This document shows, one piece after another, positions 8,888 through 18,279 of a stretch of 64,000 nucleotides of DNA (its first letter is position 1; each line of letters begins with the position of its first letter). The notes beneath the pieces are model-generated. The model had not been told where the DNA came from. It searched no databases and was given only the letters and a program-made list of their open reading frames with translations. This stretch comes from Verrucomicrobiota bacterium (lineage in GTDB: Bacteria > Verrucomicrobiota > Verrucomicrobiia > Opitutales > Opitutaceae), in NCBI GenBank assembly GCA_023399155.1, contig JAEWQP010000008.1:1-64000 (forward strand). The letters run 5' to 3'. A program made the translations under genes and the position numbers.

Positions 8888-11464
8888 ATGCCCGCTCGTT
8901 TCACCGGCTTTGCCTGTTGGCTGATCCTGACGGTCGCCACCCCGGGCGTGGCTGCGGTCTACGACTTCTCCCTGGGCGATGCCGGTAACCGCACGGTGCG
9001 GATGAATATCCCGGCGAGCGTCACGACGATCCGGGGCCTCCTCATCTGGGGCAATGGTCTGAACAGTGATCTACGGGGCATGGCCACGGATCCGGAGATG
9101 GTCGCGTGGGCCGAATCGATGCAGTTCGCCGTGATCGGCACGTCGATGTGGACGAGCTTCATGCCTGGGTATTCGCCCAGCGAATACTCGGCCTGGCAGA
9201 ATACGCTGGCACAACTGGCGACGATGAGTGGCCATCCGGAAATCACCCGCGTGCCTTGGCTGCCGGTCGGACAGTCCAATGGCGGAAGCATGTCGTACGG
9301 GCTGAACACCCTCGCCCCCGAGAAGGTCATCGCGTGTCAGACGAACAAGGCCTGGGGCTACAACAACACCCGGCCTTCGGCAGCCGCCTTGCAGACACCG
9401 TGCATGCATCTGGCCGGTGAGTTTGACCGGCAGATCAGCCGCGACACCGTGCGCGACCTCTTTGAGGGAAACCGGCCTCGCGGCGCCCTCTGGTGCTGGA
9501 CGGAAGAACAGGCTTCGACGCACAACTACGGCGACTCGTTCGAACTGCTGCTGCCGTTTGTCGCTGAGGTCTGTCAACTTCGGTATCCCGTCAGCGCGAC
9601 TTCGTATGTGCTGCCCGCTCTCACCGAGCGAAATGGATGGTTGGCCGACACGGCATCGGGTCCGAACGGCTTTGCCGAGATCGCATCCTACCAGGACTAT
9701 ACGAAGGACCGGACCCGGGCCGGCTGGCTGCCGTCGCGCCGCATGGCCTACATTTTCCGGGCCTTCGCCAGCTTTGACCTGGCGCGCTACGAGGTCACGC
9801 TCAGCTCCGGGCATGGCCCGATCGACTGGGGAACAGCCGTGACCTACGCGATCGGCGCGCCCGTGCGCGACTGGTCGCGCATCGAATTCTACGAGGGCGA
9901 TGTGCTGCTCAAGACCACCACGCCCGCGGATGGCGACCCGCTCGCGGTGGAGCATCGCGTCGCACGCACAGGCTACAACGTGTTTCATGCGCTGATCACG
10001 TTTGCGGACGAAACCCGCCGCACGACGATGATCCGGCGCGTGTTCGTGCGTGCCCCGGGGTCGGGAGCAGTCGCAGGCCCGACCGTGCTGACTGCGGGCG
10101 GCAGCACGACCCTCACCGCGGCCGCACCCCAGGCAGGTGCGACGTGTCGGTGGCAGATGAATACAGGATCGGCCTGGGCGGATCTGAGCGATGGGCCGGG
10201 TGCCGCCGCCACGATCGCCGGGGCGACCTCGGCTTCACTCACTCTAAGCGACGCCACCGCAGCGCTCGACGGCGCGCAACTGCGTTGCCGGTGGTCCGCC
10301 GGCACCCCGAGCCAGGCCGTGACGCTGAGCATCGCGACGCCGCCCGTCGCCACCGTCGTGACTGCCGCGCCGGAGCACCCGGTTGACGCCGGCAGCCGTG
10401 TCAGCCTCGAGGTGACCGCACCGAGCGGCGCGTCCGTGCAATGGTATCACGACCGCGTCGCCATCGCCGGCGCGACGGCAGCCCGGCTGGACCGGCTCGT
10501 CGGTACCGCGGATGCAGGCGACTACACGGCGCGCGTCGTCGGGAGCAACGGGCTCGCATCGGTGGTGGAGCTCGGTGCCCTGCACGTCCGCACCTCGGCA
10601 TGGTTGACCAATCTCTCGGCGCGTGCGTCCGCAGGGATCGGCGACAACGCCCTGATCGGGGGGTTCTGCACGAGCACCCCGGATTCAGCCGTGGAGAAAA
10701 CTCTCCTCATCCGGGGTGTCGGGCCGACCCTGGCTTTGGACCCGTTCCGCGTGCCAGGCACCGCCGCCTCGGTCGATCTGGAGTTGTTCGATGAATCGGG
10801 CGGCTCGCTGGAACGCACCCGGACCTGGAACGCCACGCTCGCCGCGATGTTTGCCCGCCTGGGCGCGTTTGCCCTGCCAGCCGGCGGCGGAGATGCGGCC
10901 GTCGCGAGGACTTTCGGCGCACACGAGCGCATTGCCACGGCCATGGTCCGGCCGGCGGATGGCGCCGCGGGCATTTCGCTGGTCGAGATCTACGATGCCG
11001 ACAGCAACGCACCGGAGCGACGGCTCGTGAACTTGTCCGCCCGTGCGCGTGCGGGCGGCGGGGCCACGTTGATCATCGGTGGATTTGTCATCCAAGGCAC
11101 CACCTCGCAGACCGTGCTCATTCGCGGCGTGGGCCTGGGCATGCGCCAGTTTCTCAGCAGTTCGCTGCTCAAACCCGTGCTCGTGCTTCGGGACAAGGAC
11201 GGGCACATGATCGCGCGCAGCCGGGGACGCTTTGCGCCGATCGAACGCGGCGAATCGCCGGTCGAGGCAGCTGTCATTCGCGCGACGAACCGCACGATGA
11301 ACCGCGTGGGCGCCTTCCTCCTGCCCATGCCCCAGATGACCGGCTACGAGTCGGGCTGGGATTCGGCCTTCGTGGCAACACTGCCTCCGGGCATCTACAC
11401 GGCCCTGCTGAGCGGCGAAAACGATTCCGGCATCGCGCTCGTCGAAATCTACGAGGTGCCCTGA
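8888..11464 (+). CDS. secreted alpha/beta-hydrolase (esterase-like) with Ig-like and paired C-terminal modules
   Basis: An 858-residue exported protein. A signal peptide covers residues 1 to about 22. An N-terminal alpha/beta-hydrolase region (about 25-310) has the nucleophile elbow GQSNGG near residue 130, as in PHB-depolymerase/feruloyl-esterase-type enzymes. A central region (about 390-565) has two Ig-like domains, the second with SVQWYHDRVAIAGAT and DAGDYTARVV. Two copies of a module of about 140 residues start near 571 (NLSARASAG) and 712 (NLSARARAG); the second ends in ALVEIYEVP. The substrate is unknown; an ester of a plant or microbial polymer is plausible. ATG 8888 begins the signal peptide. 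The 28359 and 51949 proteins carry the same C-terminal module. Confidence 0.8.
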   Translation: MPARFTGFACWLILTVATPGVAAVYDFSLGDAGNRTVRMNIPASVTTIRGLLIWGNGLNSDLRGMATDPEMVAWAESMQFAVIGTSMWTSFMPGYSPSEYSAWQNTLAQLATMSGHPEITRVPWLPVGQSNGGSMSYGLNTLAPEKVIACQTNKAWGYNNTRPSAAALQTPCMHLAGEFDRQISRDTVRDLFEGNRPRGALWCWTEEQASTHNYGDSFELLLPFVAEVCQLRYPVSATSYVLPALTERNGWLADTASGPNGFAEIASYQDYTKDRTRAGWLPSRRMAYIFRAFASFDLARYEVTLSSGHGPIDWGTAVTYAIGAPVRDWSRIEFYEGDVLLKTTTPADGDPLAVEHRVARTGYNVFHALITFADETRRTTMIRRVFVRAPGSGAVAGPTVLTAGGSTTLTAAAPQAGATCRWQMNTGSAWADLSDGPGAAATIAGATSASLTLSDATAALDGAQLRCRWSAGTPSQAVTLSIATPPVATVVTAAPEHPVDAGSRVSLEVTAPSGASVQWYHDRVAIAGATAARLDRLVGTADAGDYTARVVGSNGLASVVELGALHVRTSAWLTNLSARASAGIGDNALIGGFCTSTPDSAVEKTLLIRGVGPTLALDPFRVPGTAASVDLELFDESGGSLERTRTWNATLAAMFARLGAFALPAGGGDAAVARTFGAHERIATAMVRPADGAAGISLVEIYDADSNAPERRLVNLSARARAGGGATLIIGGFVIQGTTSQTVLIRGVGLGMRQFLSSSLLKPVLVLRDKDGHMIARSRGRFAPIERGESPVEAAVIRATNRTMNRVGAFLLPMPQMTGYESGWDSAFVATLPPGIYTALLSGENDSGIALVEIYEVP

Positions 11465-11798
11465 CCGAGCGGCGGACTCGCCTGACCTCGTTGTCTCGTT
11501 ATCGGCACAGCCGACAAACGCGCGAGCGGCACACTCCGCCTCTCGCCTCTCGCCCCTCGCCTCTCGCCCGCGGAGCGCTCCGCCGACCCCTTTGTTCGTA
11601 TCCGGCGCAGCCGACAAAACGCGCGAGCGGCCCACTCGATCTCTCGCCTCTCGCCTCTGGCCTTTCGCCTCTCGCCCGCGGAGCGCTCCGCCGACCCCGT
11701 TGTTCGTATCCGGCGCAGCCGACAAACGCGCGAGCGGCCCACTCGATCTCTCGCCTCTCGCCCCTAGCCTCTCGCCCGCGGAGCGCTCCGCGCTCCGC
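11465..11798. repeat. tandem repeat of about 100-108 bp
   Basis: Three imperfect tandem copies of a unit containing cggcgcagccgacaaacgcg and tcgcctctcgcctct. The landmark cagccgacaaa recurs at 11508, 11608 and 11716. Each unit ends in cccgcggagcgctccgccgac. It lies between two convergent genes. The tcgcctctcgcctct part is the family that also appears inside coding sequence near 17545-17590 and 36145-36178. Confidence 0.8.
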
Positions 11799-14471
11799 TT
11801 AGATATCGTCCGGACTCAGCCAGCGGAACGAGGTGATCACGAAGCGGCGGCCGAAGCGGCCGTTGAGGGTGTTCGCGCCCAATGCAGCGGGGGGATCCCA
11901 CGGATTGTTTTCCGTAGGATCTACGTATTCGGGAATCCGCTGCACGACTGCCTCACACCATGCGCGCGCCTCGGTTCCCCCGGTTACGGGATTAACTGTC
12001 TCGCCATACGCGCGGATCGTAAAAGTGTCAGAGCGAACAGTGAGAAGCGGCGCCCAAGCCTGCACAAGGTCAGCCTGGGTCAGCTCGGGTAGACCGGCCA
12101 TGTTGATGTTCGATTCATCCAATGCCTCCTGTAGTGCTCCAGAGTTCAGAAAAGCTTCCAGACTTGCAAAAGGACCTTTGGATTCGACCTTCGCTGCCAC
12201 ACGACCCGCGAGGTCTGTGACCTGAGCCAGGCTCAGCGAACGGAATGGTAGAGCCCATGGTGAGGCAGTTGTGGCGTCTGCCCCGACATACGAAGAAGAA
12301 CGTGGCAAACGGAAGAACGCCCGATCGACTGTGACAGAATCCTCAGCTGTGCCGTTCCAGTAACGCCAAGCCGCGATCCTGGTTCCGGAAATAAACGCGC
12401 GCCATGCGAACTCCGAAGTAGAGTTAACATTGAATGCGCCTCGAACCAAGAATGCGCTGGCTCGAGTGTCCCGATCCAAGTTGATGATTGAACCGGCGCT
12501 GAGCGGAACCAATGGCATGCCGGGCCATACTTCGAGATGTGTGTTCGGGAGCGGCATCCGCACAGCTGGGTTCCAGTCTGTCACCGCTGAGGGAGGCAAC
12601 GTGGACAAAAAAAACCGATCGAAGAACGTGTTCTCGGCACCTCCTGGCACACCGCCGATTGAATACGCGCCGCGACCGGGAATCGACATGTGCGCAAGAA
12701 CTCCAAGCGAAAGAACGTGTGCAGCACCATCTGACGGTGCCGCCTCCGGAAGATCAAATACAGCACAACGCGGCATACCAGCCACTCCCAAGACGGAGCC
12801 TTGCACGACCGGCGGAGAACTAGACAGCCCGACAATACTGCTAGAGGCAGCCGTGGCTATAGCGGAACTACGAGGATCGAACGAGCGCAGCCAGCTTCTG
12901 ACGTCATCTTTCAAGCGATACCCGACGACAGCGTGGGATTCCGCCGCGGCCCCCATTCCAGCACGAGACGCGAATGGAACGGTAGCGGAATACGTCGAGA
13001 TCACCTGCTCCGAGTTGTAGCGTAGCGTTACTTCTAGCGTCGACTCCCCTCGCTCAAGGCGAAACTCCGATTCTTCTGTGATCTCTGGAACGACCGGCTC
13101 GACGACAGGCCCGAGCACCTTTTGCAGCTGGACGACTTCCCCTGGTTGCATCGTTCCACCGAGCAAATCAAACGCAGTCCGTGTTCCTGCATCCCATGCC
13201 AAATCCCCGTTCCAACTGCCCATCGACAACACCACCCGGGGAAGACCGTCCACGCGAATCCTATGGGCCTTCGCCTGGAGTGGAACGTTGTATGGATTCC
13301 ACAACTCGACCGTGAGGATGCGTTCGACGACGGGTGATTGGCCGGCCGGGCCAACGGGCGGCAGGCGGACCTTCATCTGCACCCATGCTGCGCTCAACAC
13401 TGGTCGAATCACCGCGTCATTGGCGCTCGGCGATTCCGTTTCAACATATGCGCCGGAGACTAGCGTCGAATCAGGCTCAAGGTTGATGAAGTTGAGATAT
13501 CGATCGATTGGCGACGGCGCCCCAGTATCCGTTTCAAGTCCAGATAGATCATACTTCAATCCGCCGTTTGCTGCGTCGACCACGAGACCACGCGACGCAA
13601 CAGTTATGTCGTGGAAGCGATTCGCCGTCGCTGCCATGCCGGGCCCACCCGACACAAATGACAATTGCCGCAGAAAGATCACTTTCTCCAAATCGTCTTC
13701 AGTGCTGCCTGAGTACCATCCGTCAGCCAGGCCAAAGACAGGCTCGATCCGCACGCGCGGTTGCATCAATTGCCGCAACCGCTCGCGTGAAGCTGCAACA
13801 TCGTACGGCGCGAATGTGACATCGTTCACCATATCCCGGTCCGCCACGAAAGCCTTCACGCCTTCATCCCCAACCCACCAAGCATAGTGGCCGAGCACGG
13901 CATCGGCCGTGCCGTCGGGCGCTGACCCTCGCAACTCCATGCGCCGGGCGAGAACATAGCCAGCGGCTTGGCTTCCCGCGCTTCTCGGACCAACCAAAGT
14001 CACCGCCGGAGCGCCGTTGATCGTCACTGGATCGTCAACGGTCAGTGACGAATCCAGAACCGAGACCTCGTCAGTCGGTTCCGACGAACCCCCGCCCGGC
14101 GCCATGTTCTCGTTTCCGCTCACGAGCCAAGTCTGCAGGACACCTTGCGACCACACTCCGGTCCAGTGGGTCTGCACCACACCCAAGACGATTCCGGATT
14201 CAGCTGTCGAACGTTGGTCTGGCCCGGCGTGGCGCTGGAGCTCTCCTATCGCTATCTCCATCGCATATCTCGCGTTCTGTCGTGCCTTGGCCGCGGAAAG
14301 GGTGTTCGCTCCGATCGCCGTTTCAATCCGTGTCAACGTTGCCAGTGAGACCAAGACAAGAACGAGAAGCGCGAGCAGAGCGACCACGATAATCAGCGCA
14401 AACCCTCTCGAATCGCGACTGCCTGCTCCGATCGGAAGAGCTGATTCTGAAGCTGGGCGAACTCGTTCCAT
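11799..14471 (-). CDS. Verru_Chthon cassette protein A (large pseudopilin-associated protein)
   Basis: An 890-residue protein, the last gene of the pseudopilin cassette. Residues about 22-60 contain a prepilin/PilX-like N-terminus, RGFALIIVVALLALLVLVLV, followed by an amphipathic helix rich in Ala/Glu. The remainder is a long extracytoplasmic region without recognised enzymatic motifs. Size, order and leader agree with protein A of the cassette known from Verrucomicrobium and Chthoniobacter. It may be a minor pilin or tip component of a type II secretion/type IV pilus-like fibre. ATG 14471 follows the preceding TGA by one base, which favours it over the upstream start at 14558 that would overlap the neighbour by 86 bp. 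Confidence 0.78.
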   Translation of the reverse strand: MERVRPASESALPIGAGSRDSRGFALIIVVALLALLVLVLVSLATLTRIETAIGANTLSAAKARQNARYAMEIAIGELQRHAGPDQRSTAESGIVLGVVQTHWTGVWSQGVLQTWLVSGNENMAPGGGSSEPTDEVSVLDSSLTVDDPVTINGAPAVTLVGPRSAGSQAAGYVLARRMELRGSAPDGTADAVLGHYAWWVGDEGVKAFVADRDMVNDVTFAPYDVAASRERLRQLMQPRVRIEPVFGLADGWYSGSTEDDLEKVIFLRQLSFVSGGPGMAATANRFHDITVASRGLVVDAANGGLKYDLSGLETDTGAPSPIDRYLNFINLEPDSTLVSGAYVETESPSANDAVIRPVLSAAWVQMKVRLPPVGPAGQSPVVERILTVELWNPYNVPLQAKAHRIRVDGLPRVVLSMGSWNGDLAWDAGTRTAFDLLGGTMQPGEVVQLQKVLGPVVEPVVPEITEESEFRLERGESTLEVTLRYNSEQVISTYSATVPFASRAGMGAAAESHAVVGYRLKDDVRSWLRSFDPRSSAIATAASSSIVGLSSSPPVVQGSVLGVAGMPRCAVFDLPEAAPSDGAAHVLSLGVLAHMSIPGRGAYSIGGVPGGAENTFFDRFFLSTLPPSAVTDWNPAVRMPLPNTHLEVWPGMPLVPLSAGSIINLDRDTRASAFLVRGAFNVNSTSEFAWRAFISGTRIAAWRYWNGTAEDSVTVDRAFFRLPRSSSYVGADATTASPWALPFRSLSLAQVTDLAGRVAAKVESKGPFASLEAFLNSGALQEALDESNINMAGLPELTQADLVQAWAPLLTVRSDTFTIRAYGETVNPVTGGTEARAWCEAVVQRIPEYVDPTENNPWDPPAALGANTLNGRFGRRFVITSFRWLSPDDI

Positions 14472-14472
14472 C

Positions 14473-15642
14473 TCACGGAATCCCAACCGCGCGAACCTTG
14501 ATCCGGCGGGAGTAGACTTCTGAATTCGCGATCGCGATCTCCCACCATCGGTCGGCAAAAGCAGTCGTCGAAGCGATTCCCGGCACGTATCCAGCCGAAG
14601 GATTCTCTAGGCCACGGAGTGTGGACGCGCCTTCCTCTGTCAGTACTCGGACAAATACCTCAACCTCCGACGGCGTACCGTATGCTACGTCAGTCGCCTG
14701 GAAGATCGTGGGATATGGGAGGAAGGGGGGAATAGGCGGAGCTTCTCCGTGATACGCGACAAATGCCCACACTTGTGGCGGCGTTGGATCGCCAACATCC
14801 GATCGGTCGACAGGAAAGCGTTCGACCATCCGTCCATCGGGAGCCGCTACAAACACACGAACACCAAAATCAACGACATCCGACGCAATGATGGCGGTAC
14901 GATCCGGCCGACGGATCGAGTCAGGTTCCCCATTTGTTGCAGCTGTGATGCCCGCAATTCGGTACGCGGTTGTATCAAGAAGATTGTAACCCCTTCCAAA
15001 TGTTGACGGCGCCGGAGCATTCGTCGAGTTCAGTGGGGCAGCACGCGCCGTGCTTCGATAGAGGAAATATCGCCGATCGAATGCCGCGGTCGCCCCCGAT
15101 AACCCCGAGCGATCGGGGACCCGCGCAATCTGGTATGAAATTGCACGAGGGCCGGAGAGATCTGCTATCCGAACATTCGAGTCGGCTTCGATTGAAAAGA
15201 AGCGCAACCACACACCGATATGGCCGAAGCGAAGCTCTTCGATTGGAGGCACCAAGCTATTGGCCGAGGGGTTGAGACGCAAGCTCTGCGCAGCCCCACC
15301 GGGCTTCGATTGCCGGTTGGTGTAGTTTGCATCTGAGATCCCTGCGTCACCACCAACTGATGGTTGTTGGCGAGTAATGCTCACCACAAACCACACATTT
15401 CCGTCCTTCCGCAGAAGTAGCCCCTCGAGATCATTCTCGAGTTGGTCCAGTGCAAGTTTCGCCTGATTGCGCGATGCGAGACTGCCTCGTGAGCGGTTCC
15501 ACGATTCCATCACGTTTGAGGTAATACCAATCATGAGGGCCGCAATAACAGCAGTGATTCCCACCGCTACAATCAGCTCGATTACGGTGAAGCCTCGCTT
15601 CACCGCACTAGCCGTCGACTCACCATGTTCGACAGATCTCAC
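14473..15642 (-). CDS. Verru_Chthon cassette protein C (pseudopilin-like)
   Basis: A 389-residue protein with a type IV prepilin signal near residues 15-40: KRGFTVIELIVAVGITAVIA has the cleavage-site glycine, the following Phe and the Glu at +5. A long helix follows (SRNQAKLALDQLENDLEG), then a C-terminal globular part. It is likely an inner-membrane-inserted minor pseudopilin processed by a prepilin peptidase encoded elsewhere. The start is GTG at 15642, overlapping the TGA of the upstream gene as GTGA, so translation is probably coupled. The letter C is assigned from length and order in the cassette. Confidence 0.78.
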   Translation of the reverse strand: MRSVEHGESTASAVKRGFTVIELIVAVGITAVIAALMIGITSNVMESWNRSRGSLASRNQAKLALDQLENDLEGLLLRKDGNVWFVVSITRQQPSVGGDAGISDANYTNRQSKPGGAAQSLRLNPSANSLVPPIEELRFGHIGVWLRFFSIEADSNVRIADLSGPRAISYQIARVPDRSGLSGATAAFDRRYFLYRSTARAAPLNSTNAPAPSTFGRGYNLLDTTAYRIAGITAATNGEPDSIRRPDRTAIIASDVVDFGVRVFVAAPDGRMVERFPVDRSDVGDPTPPQVWAFVAYHGEAPPIPPFLPYPTIFQATDVAYGTPSEVEVFVRVLTEEGASTLRGLENPSAGYVPGIASTTAFADRWWEIAIANSEVYSRRIKVRAVGIP

Positions 15643-16208
15643 GGATGTATTGCGAAGAAGAACACAACGGTGCGTCGCTCAGTCTCGGGAGGCTCTGCCG
15701 AAGGATCACCCCCGTCGACGAATCGCGCCACGGCCGTTGAACTTGCGGGTCCGACAGGCACCCGGTAAGGCCACATCACTTCCGCCGTGATCGTCATTGT
15801 CCCGTGTGTGCCATCGACGAACGGCGTAGACTGTTTCACTCCAATTCGAAAGTACCGATCACGCTCGGCAATTCCAGGACTTGCGATGTTAAGTGCGGCG
15901 TCAGCGTCACCGCCCGACTCCAGTCGAATCCGCGACCCGTCGGCCGCTGCAACAAGGAAGATTGGAGCGCTCAGAGGCGAAGGGATGTTTGTTCTCGCCC
16001 AATCAAATCCGACCCTCCTCAACTCAGTCTCAATAGTCCCAGCCAAACGAGCTGCCAGATCAGCGCTCGATACGTCGTCAACCCGTCGTGAGATCGGGGC
16101 CAGCAGTCCGATGACCGCAACGATGACAGTGGCGAAGACGGCAGTCGATACCACGACCTCGATCAACGTGAAGCCACCAACACGCCCGCCCCTGATGCCT
16201 CTACTCAC
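15639..16208 (-). CDS. Verru_Chthon cassette protein B (pseudopilin-like)
   Basis: A 189-residue protein with a prepilin N-terminus, GGFTLIEVVVSTAVFATVIV, directly after a short basic leader, and a short extracellular domain. It shares the GTGA stop/start overlap with both neighbours (GTG 16208 overlaps the preceding TGA). The size fits the short B protein of the cassette. A role in assembling the same fibre as proteins A, C and D is inferred from synteny. No catalytic motif is visible. Confidence 0.78.
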   Translation of the reverse strand: MSRGIRGGRVGGFTLIEVVVSTAVFATVIVAVIGLLAPISRRVDDVSSADLAARLAGTIETELRRVGFDWARTNIPSPLSAPIFLVAAADGSRIRLESGGDADAALNIASPGIAERDRYFRIGVKQSTPFVDGTHGTMTITAEVMWPYRVPVGPASSTAVARFVDGGDPSAEPPETERRTVVFFFAIHP

Positions 16209-16918
16209 GGGAGAAAGTCTCTCGCCTCGTTAAGCAGTCGAGTTTGCCCGAGCGCGTTTATCGCCAATCCACGAACACCGTCACGATTCGTGTAGATGAA
16301 GGGCGGGGTCGCGCCGGGCCCGATCACGCGTCCGGTCGCAAGGACAATGTCACCAGTGATGCCCCCCGCGCCATCCGTGGTTGTGCCTCGCGGAGTGAAT
16401 CCAACTCCTATCCAGCGCTCTCTCGCAGTCGGCGATGCCTCAACCGCCAGTCCCGGCTCCACCAACTGGAGTGCAGTCGATTCGTAGTCAGTCCAGTTTC
16501 CACCATCCACTTCTGCGGTGGAAAGCGAATCGTGGGGTACCACGTAAACCCGTTCGGGAAGGAAGACGCCGGCATCAAGCGGCTCCCATTGACCTCCCGC
16601 ACCACGTACCGCCACGCACAGATACCTCCGATAGCGCAGAGGATTGTTCACGTTGTCGTTCACCAAGAACGCAGTTTCGCGAGCGGTCAGCACTGCTTGG
16701 CTCCGAGCCTGCATGAGGAGGGCCACCACTGTCGACTGTGCCGCCTGGAGACCGATTGTTGCATTACCGCTTCCGCGCAGGAACCCGAAACCGATCACGC
16801 CGACAAAGATCGAGACGATCGCGACGACCACGAGCATCTCGACGAGCGTAAATGCCGAACGCGCCGTGTACAGCGTCCGCGTCCTTGACCCGTCCCTACA
16901 GGCACTAGTCGCGGCCAT
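16205..16918 (-). CDS. Verru_Chthon cassette protein D (pseudopilin-like)
   Basis: A 237-residue protein with a prepilin signal, RSAFTLVEMLVVVAIVSIFV, starting near residue 20. The extracytoplasmic part contains GspH-like elements (a helix with VVALLMQARSQAVLTARETAFLV). ATG 16918 gives a short basic leader (MAATSACRDGSRTRTLY) and overlaps the upstream pseudopilin gene by 14 bp. Longer upstream starts would overlap that gene by over 300 bp. It is followed by protein B with a GTGA overlap. Probably a minor pseudopilin. Confidence 0.77.
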   Translation of the reverse strand: MAATSACRDGSRTRTLYTARSAFTLVEMLVVVAIVSIFVGVIGFGFLRGSGNATIGLQAAQSTVVALLMQARSQAVLTARETAFLVNDNVNNPLRYRRYLCVAVRGAGGQWEPLDAGVFLPERVYVVPHDSLSTAEVDGGNWTDYESTALQLVEPGLAVEASPTARERWIGVGFTPRGTTTDGAGGITGDIVLATGRVIGPGATPPFIYTNRDGVRGLAINALGQTRLLNEARDFLP

Positions 16919-17663
16919 AGTAAATATTGTCGCGGTTAATCTCATCGGTCCCAGGAGGAAACCGATCGAGGAGCCCCGTCCGAAACGGCGTAGAAGGCTG
17001 TTCCTTGTCGCCAACGTTGCATGCCTCGTCAGGGCCATGCGAATACAGTAGAAACCCTTTGCTAAGCCAGACCGTGTCATTCGCGCTACGTCGATAGCGG
17101 TAGTAGTACCATTGTCCCCATGGATCGTTGAACCAGTTGATCTTGATATCCGTCGGATCGTCGGCCTCAGCAGAGTTTGGCAGGTCGTCCTCGTCCCGCG
17201 ACGCAAGGGTGAAGCGATCAAAATCGACAAACACCCGCCCTTTCCGCGGCAGCTTGACCGTCCTCGGGTTCACATTCCCGCCGAGTGCGTTGAACAGTAT
17301 CGCGCCTCCATCTATCGCTAACCCTCCATCCACCCCATCCGGCGTCCACGGATAGTCTCCGTAGTGCTGCTTGTATTGCTCGAGCGCGGCGGCGAGGACG
17401 GCCATTTCGGCCTTGGCCTGGGCGACCTTGCTCCGCTCGGTCACGCTCCGGCCCACGACCAGCGTGAGGCTCGCGAGCACGGCGATCAGCGACATCACGA
17501 TCAGCAGTTCGAGCAGGGTGAAGGCGCGCGCTTCGCTGCGCGCAGGCGAGTGGCTAGAGGCTAGAGGCAAGAGGCGGAAGACGAAATAGGGCGAACGTGC
17601 TGCGTGCACGGGCGCGGGAGCGACCGACGTGCGCACGAACAGCCTGGAGGCGGAGTATTCCAT
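16905..17663 (-). CDS. type II secretion system GspG-like major pseudopilin
   Basis: A 252-residue protein, first gene of the cassette. The prepilin signal EARAFTLLELLIVMSLIAVL lies at about residues 44-63. A GspG-like C-terminal domain follows (KAEMAVLAAALEQYKQHYGDYPW, then WFNDPWGQWYYYRYR, then LYSHGPDE), which resembles the calcium-binding GspG fold. The leader is unusually long, because residues about 25-42 (YFVFRLLPLASSHSPAR) are encoded by a copy of the intergenic tcgcctctagcctct repeat. Starts at internal GTG codons would shorten it, but all need the repeat-encoded segment. Probably the main subunit of the fibre to which proteins A-D belong. Confidence 0.8.
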   Translation of the reverse strand: MEYSASRLFVRTSVAPAPVHAARSPYFVFRLLPLASSHSPARSEARAFTLLELLIVMSLIAVLASLTLVVGRSVTERSKVAQAKAEMAVLAAALEQYKQHYGDYPWTPDGVDGGLAIDGGAILFNALGGNVNPRTVKLPRKGRVFVDFDRFTLASRDEDDLPNSAEADDPTDIKINWFNDPWGQWYYYRYRRSANDTVWLSKGFLLYSHGPDEACNVGDKEQPSTPFRTGLLDRFPPGTDEINRDNIYYGRD

Positions 17664-17877
17664 CAGCGAGGCGTGGTATCACCTTTCAGGAGCGTTTGCA
17701 CCGGGATTGAGGGCCGGTTGGCGTCGACGGGAGACCGGGACGGGTACGGTGTCGGGAACCCGAGGTGGGCCGCAAAGAGCCGCAGAAGGCGCAAAGAAAG
17801 AACACGTCACAGGAGGAAACCGAGAGAACGGAGATCCCCCACCGCCGCGTTCGGCGGTGCGTTGACGGCTCTCCCGC
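17664..17877. repeat. spacer with duplicated 80-bp element and hairpin
   Basis: About 17757-17833 is an 80-bp element nearly identical to 6118-6200 (gaacccgaggtgggccgcaaagagcc onward in shortened form). A strong hairpin, CACCGCCG-CGTT-CGGCGGTG (17839-17858), follows close to the end of the minus-strand gene that stops at 17878. It has no T-tract, so a terminator role is uncertain. Confidence 0.55.
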
Positions 17878-18279
17878 CTAGCCGCCAGCCAGTACGGGCC
17901 GAAACCCTGCTTCCTCGAGAACTCGACACGCGGCGGGGCGCTGATCCCCCTGGATCTCGATCACGCTGCCGGGCTTGAGCGTGCCGCCGACGCCGGCGCT
18001 GCGCTGGATGGTGCGGGCGATCTCCTGCAGCTCGTTCTCCGCGATGCCCTTGAAGCCGGAGATCACGGTCACGGTCTTGCCGCCACGCCCGGCGGTCTGG
18101 CGAACCACCTCGATCCGGCCGCGATTCCGATTCGGTTCACCGCGCTTCGAGGTCGCTGTCGGCGCGGAGGCGGGCTGAGCCGGAGCGCTCGGCAAACCTT
18201 CCCCGCTCAACCCGGAGAACGGATTGTTCGTGAGCGGATGGGCGCCGCCGGACGTGTCGATGCGGGAAGGCTTGGCCAT
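17878..18279 (-). CDS. SUI1/YciH-family translation initiation factor
   Basis: A 133-residue protein. The N-terminal 50 residues are Ser/Pro/Ala-rich and probably disordered. The C-terminal half is a SUI1 (eIF1-like) domain: VVRQTAGRGGKTVTVISGFKG, with the basic glycine-rich loop, then LQEIARTIQRSAGVGGTLKPGSVIEIQGD. This family helps start-codon discrimination on the small ribosomal subunit. The size matches bacterial YciH. ATG 18279 is the only suitable start. It is monocistronic, flanked by repeats. Confidence 0.93.
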   Translation of the reverse strand: MAKPSRIDTSGGAHPLTNNPFSGLSGEGLPSAPAQPASAPTATSKRGEPNRNRGRIEVVRQTAGRGGKTVTVISGFKGIAENELQEIARTIQRSAGVGGTLKPGSVIEIQGDQRPAACRVLEEAGFRPVLAGG

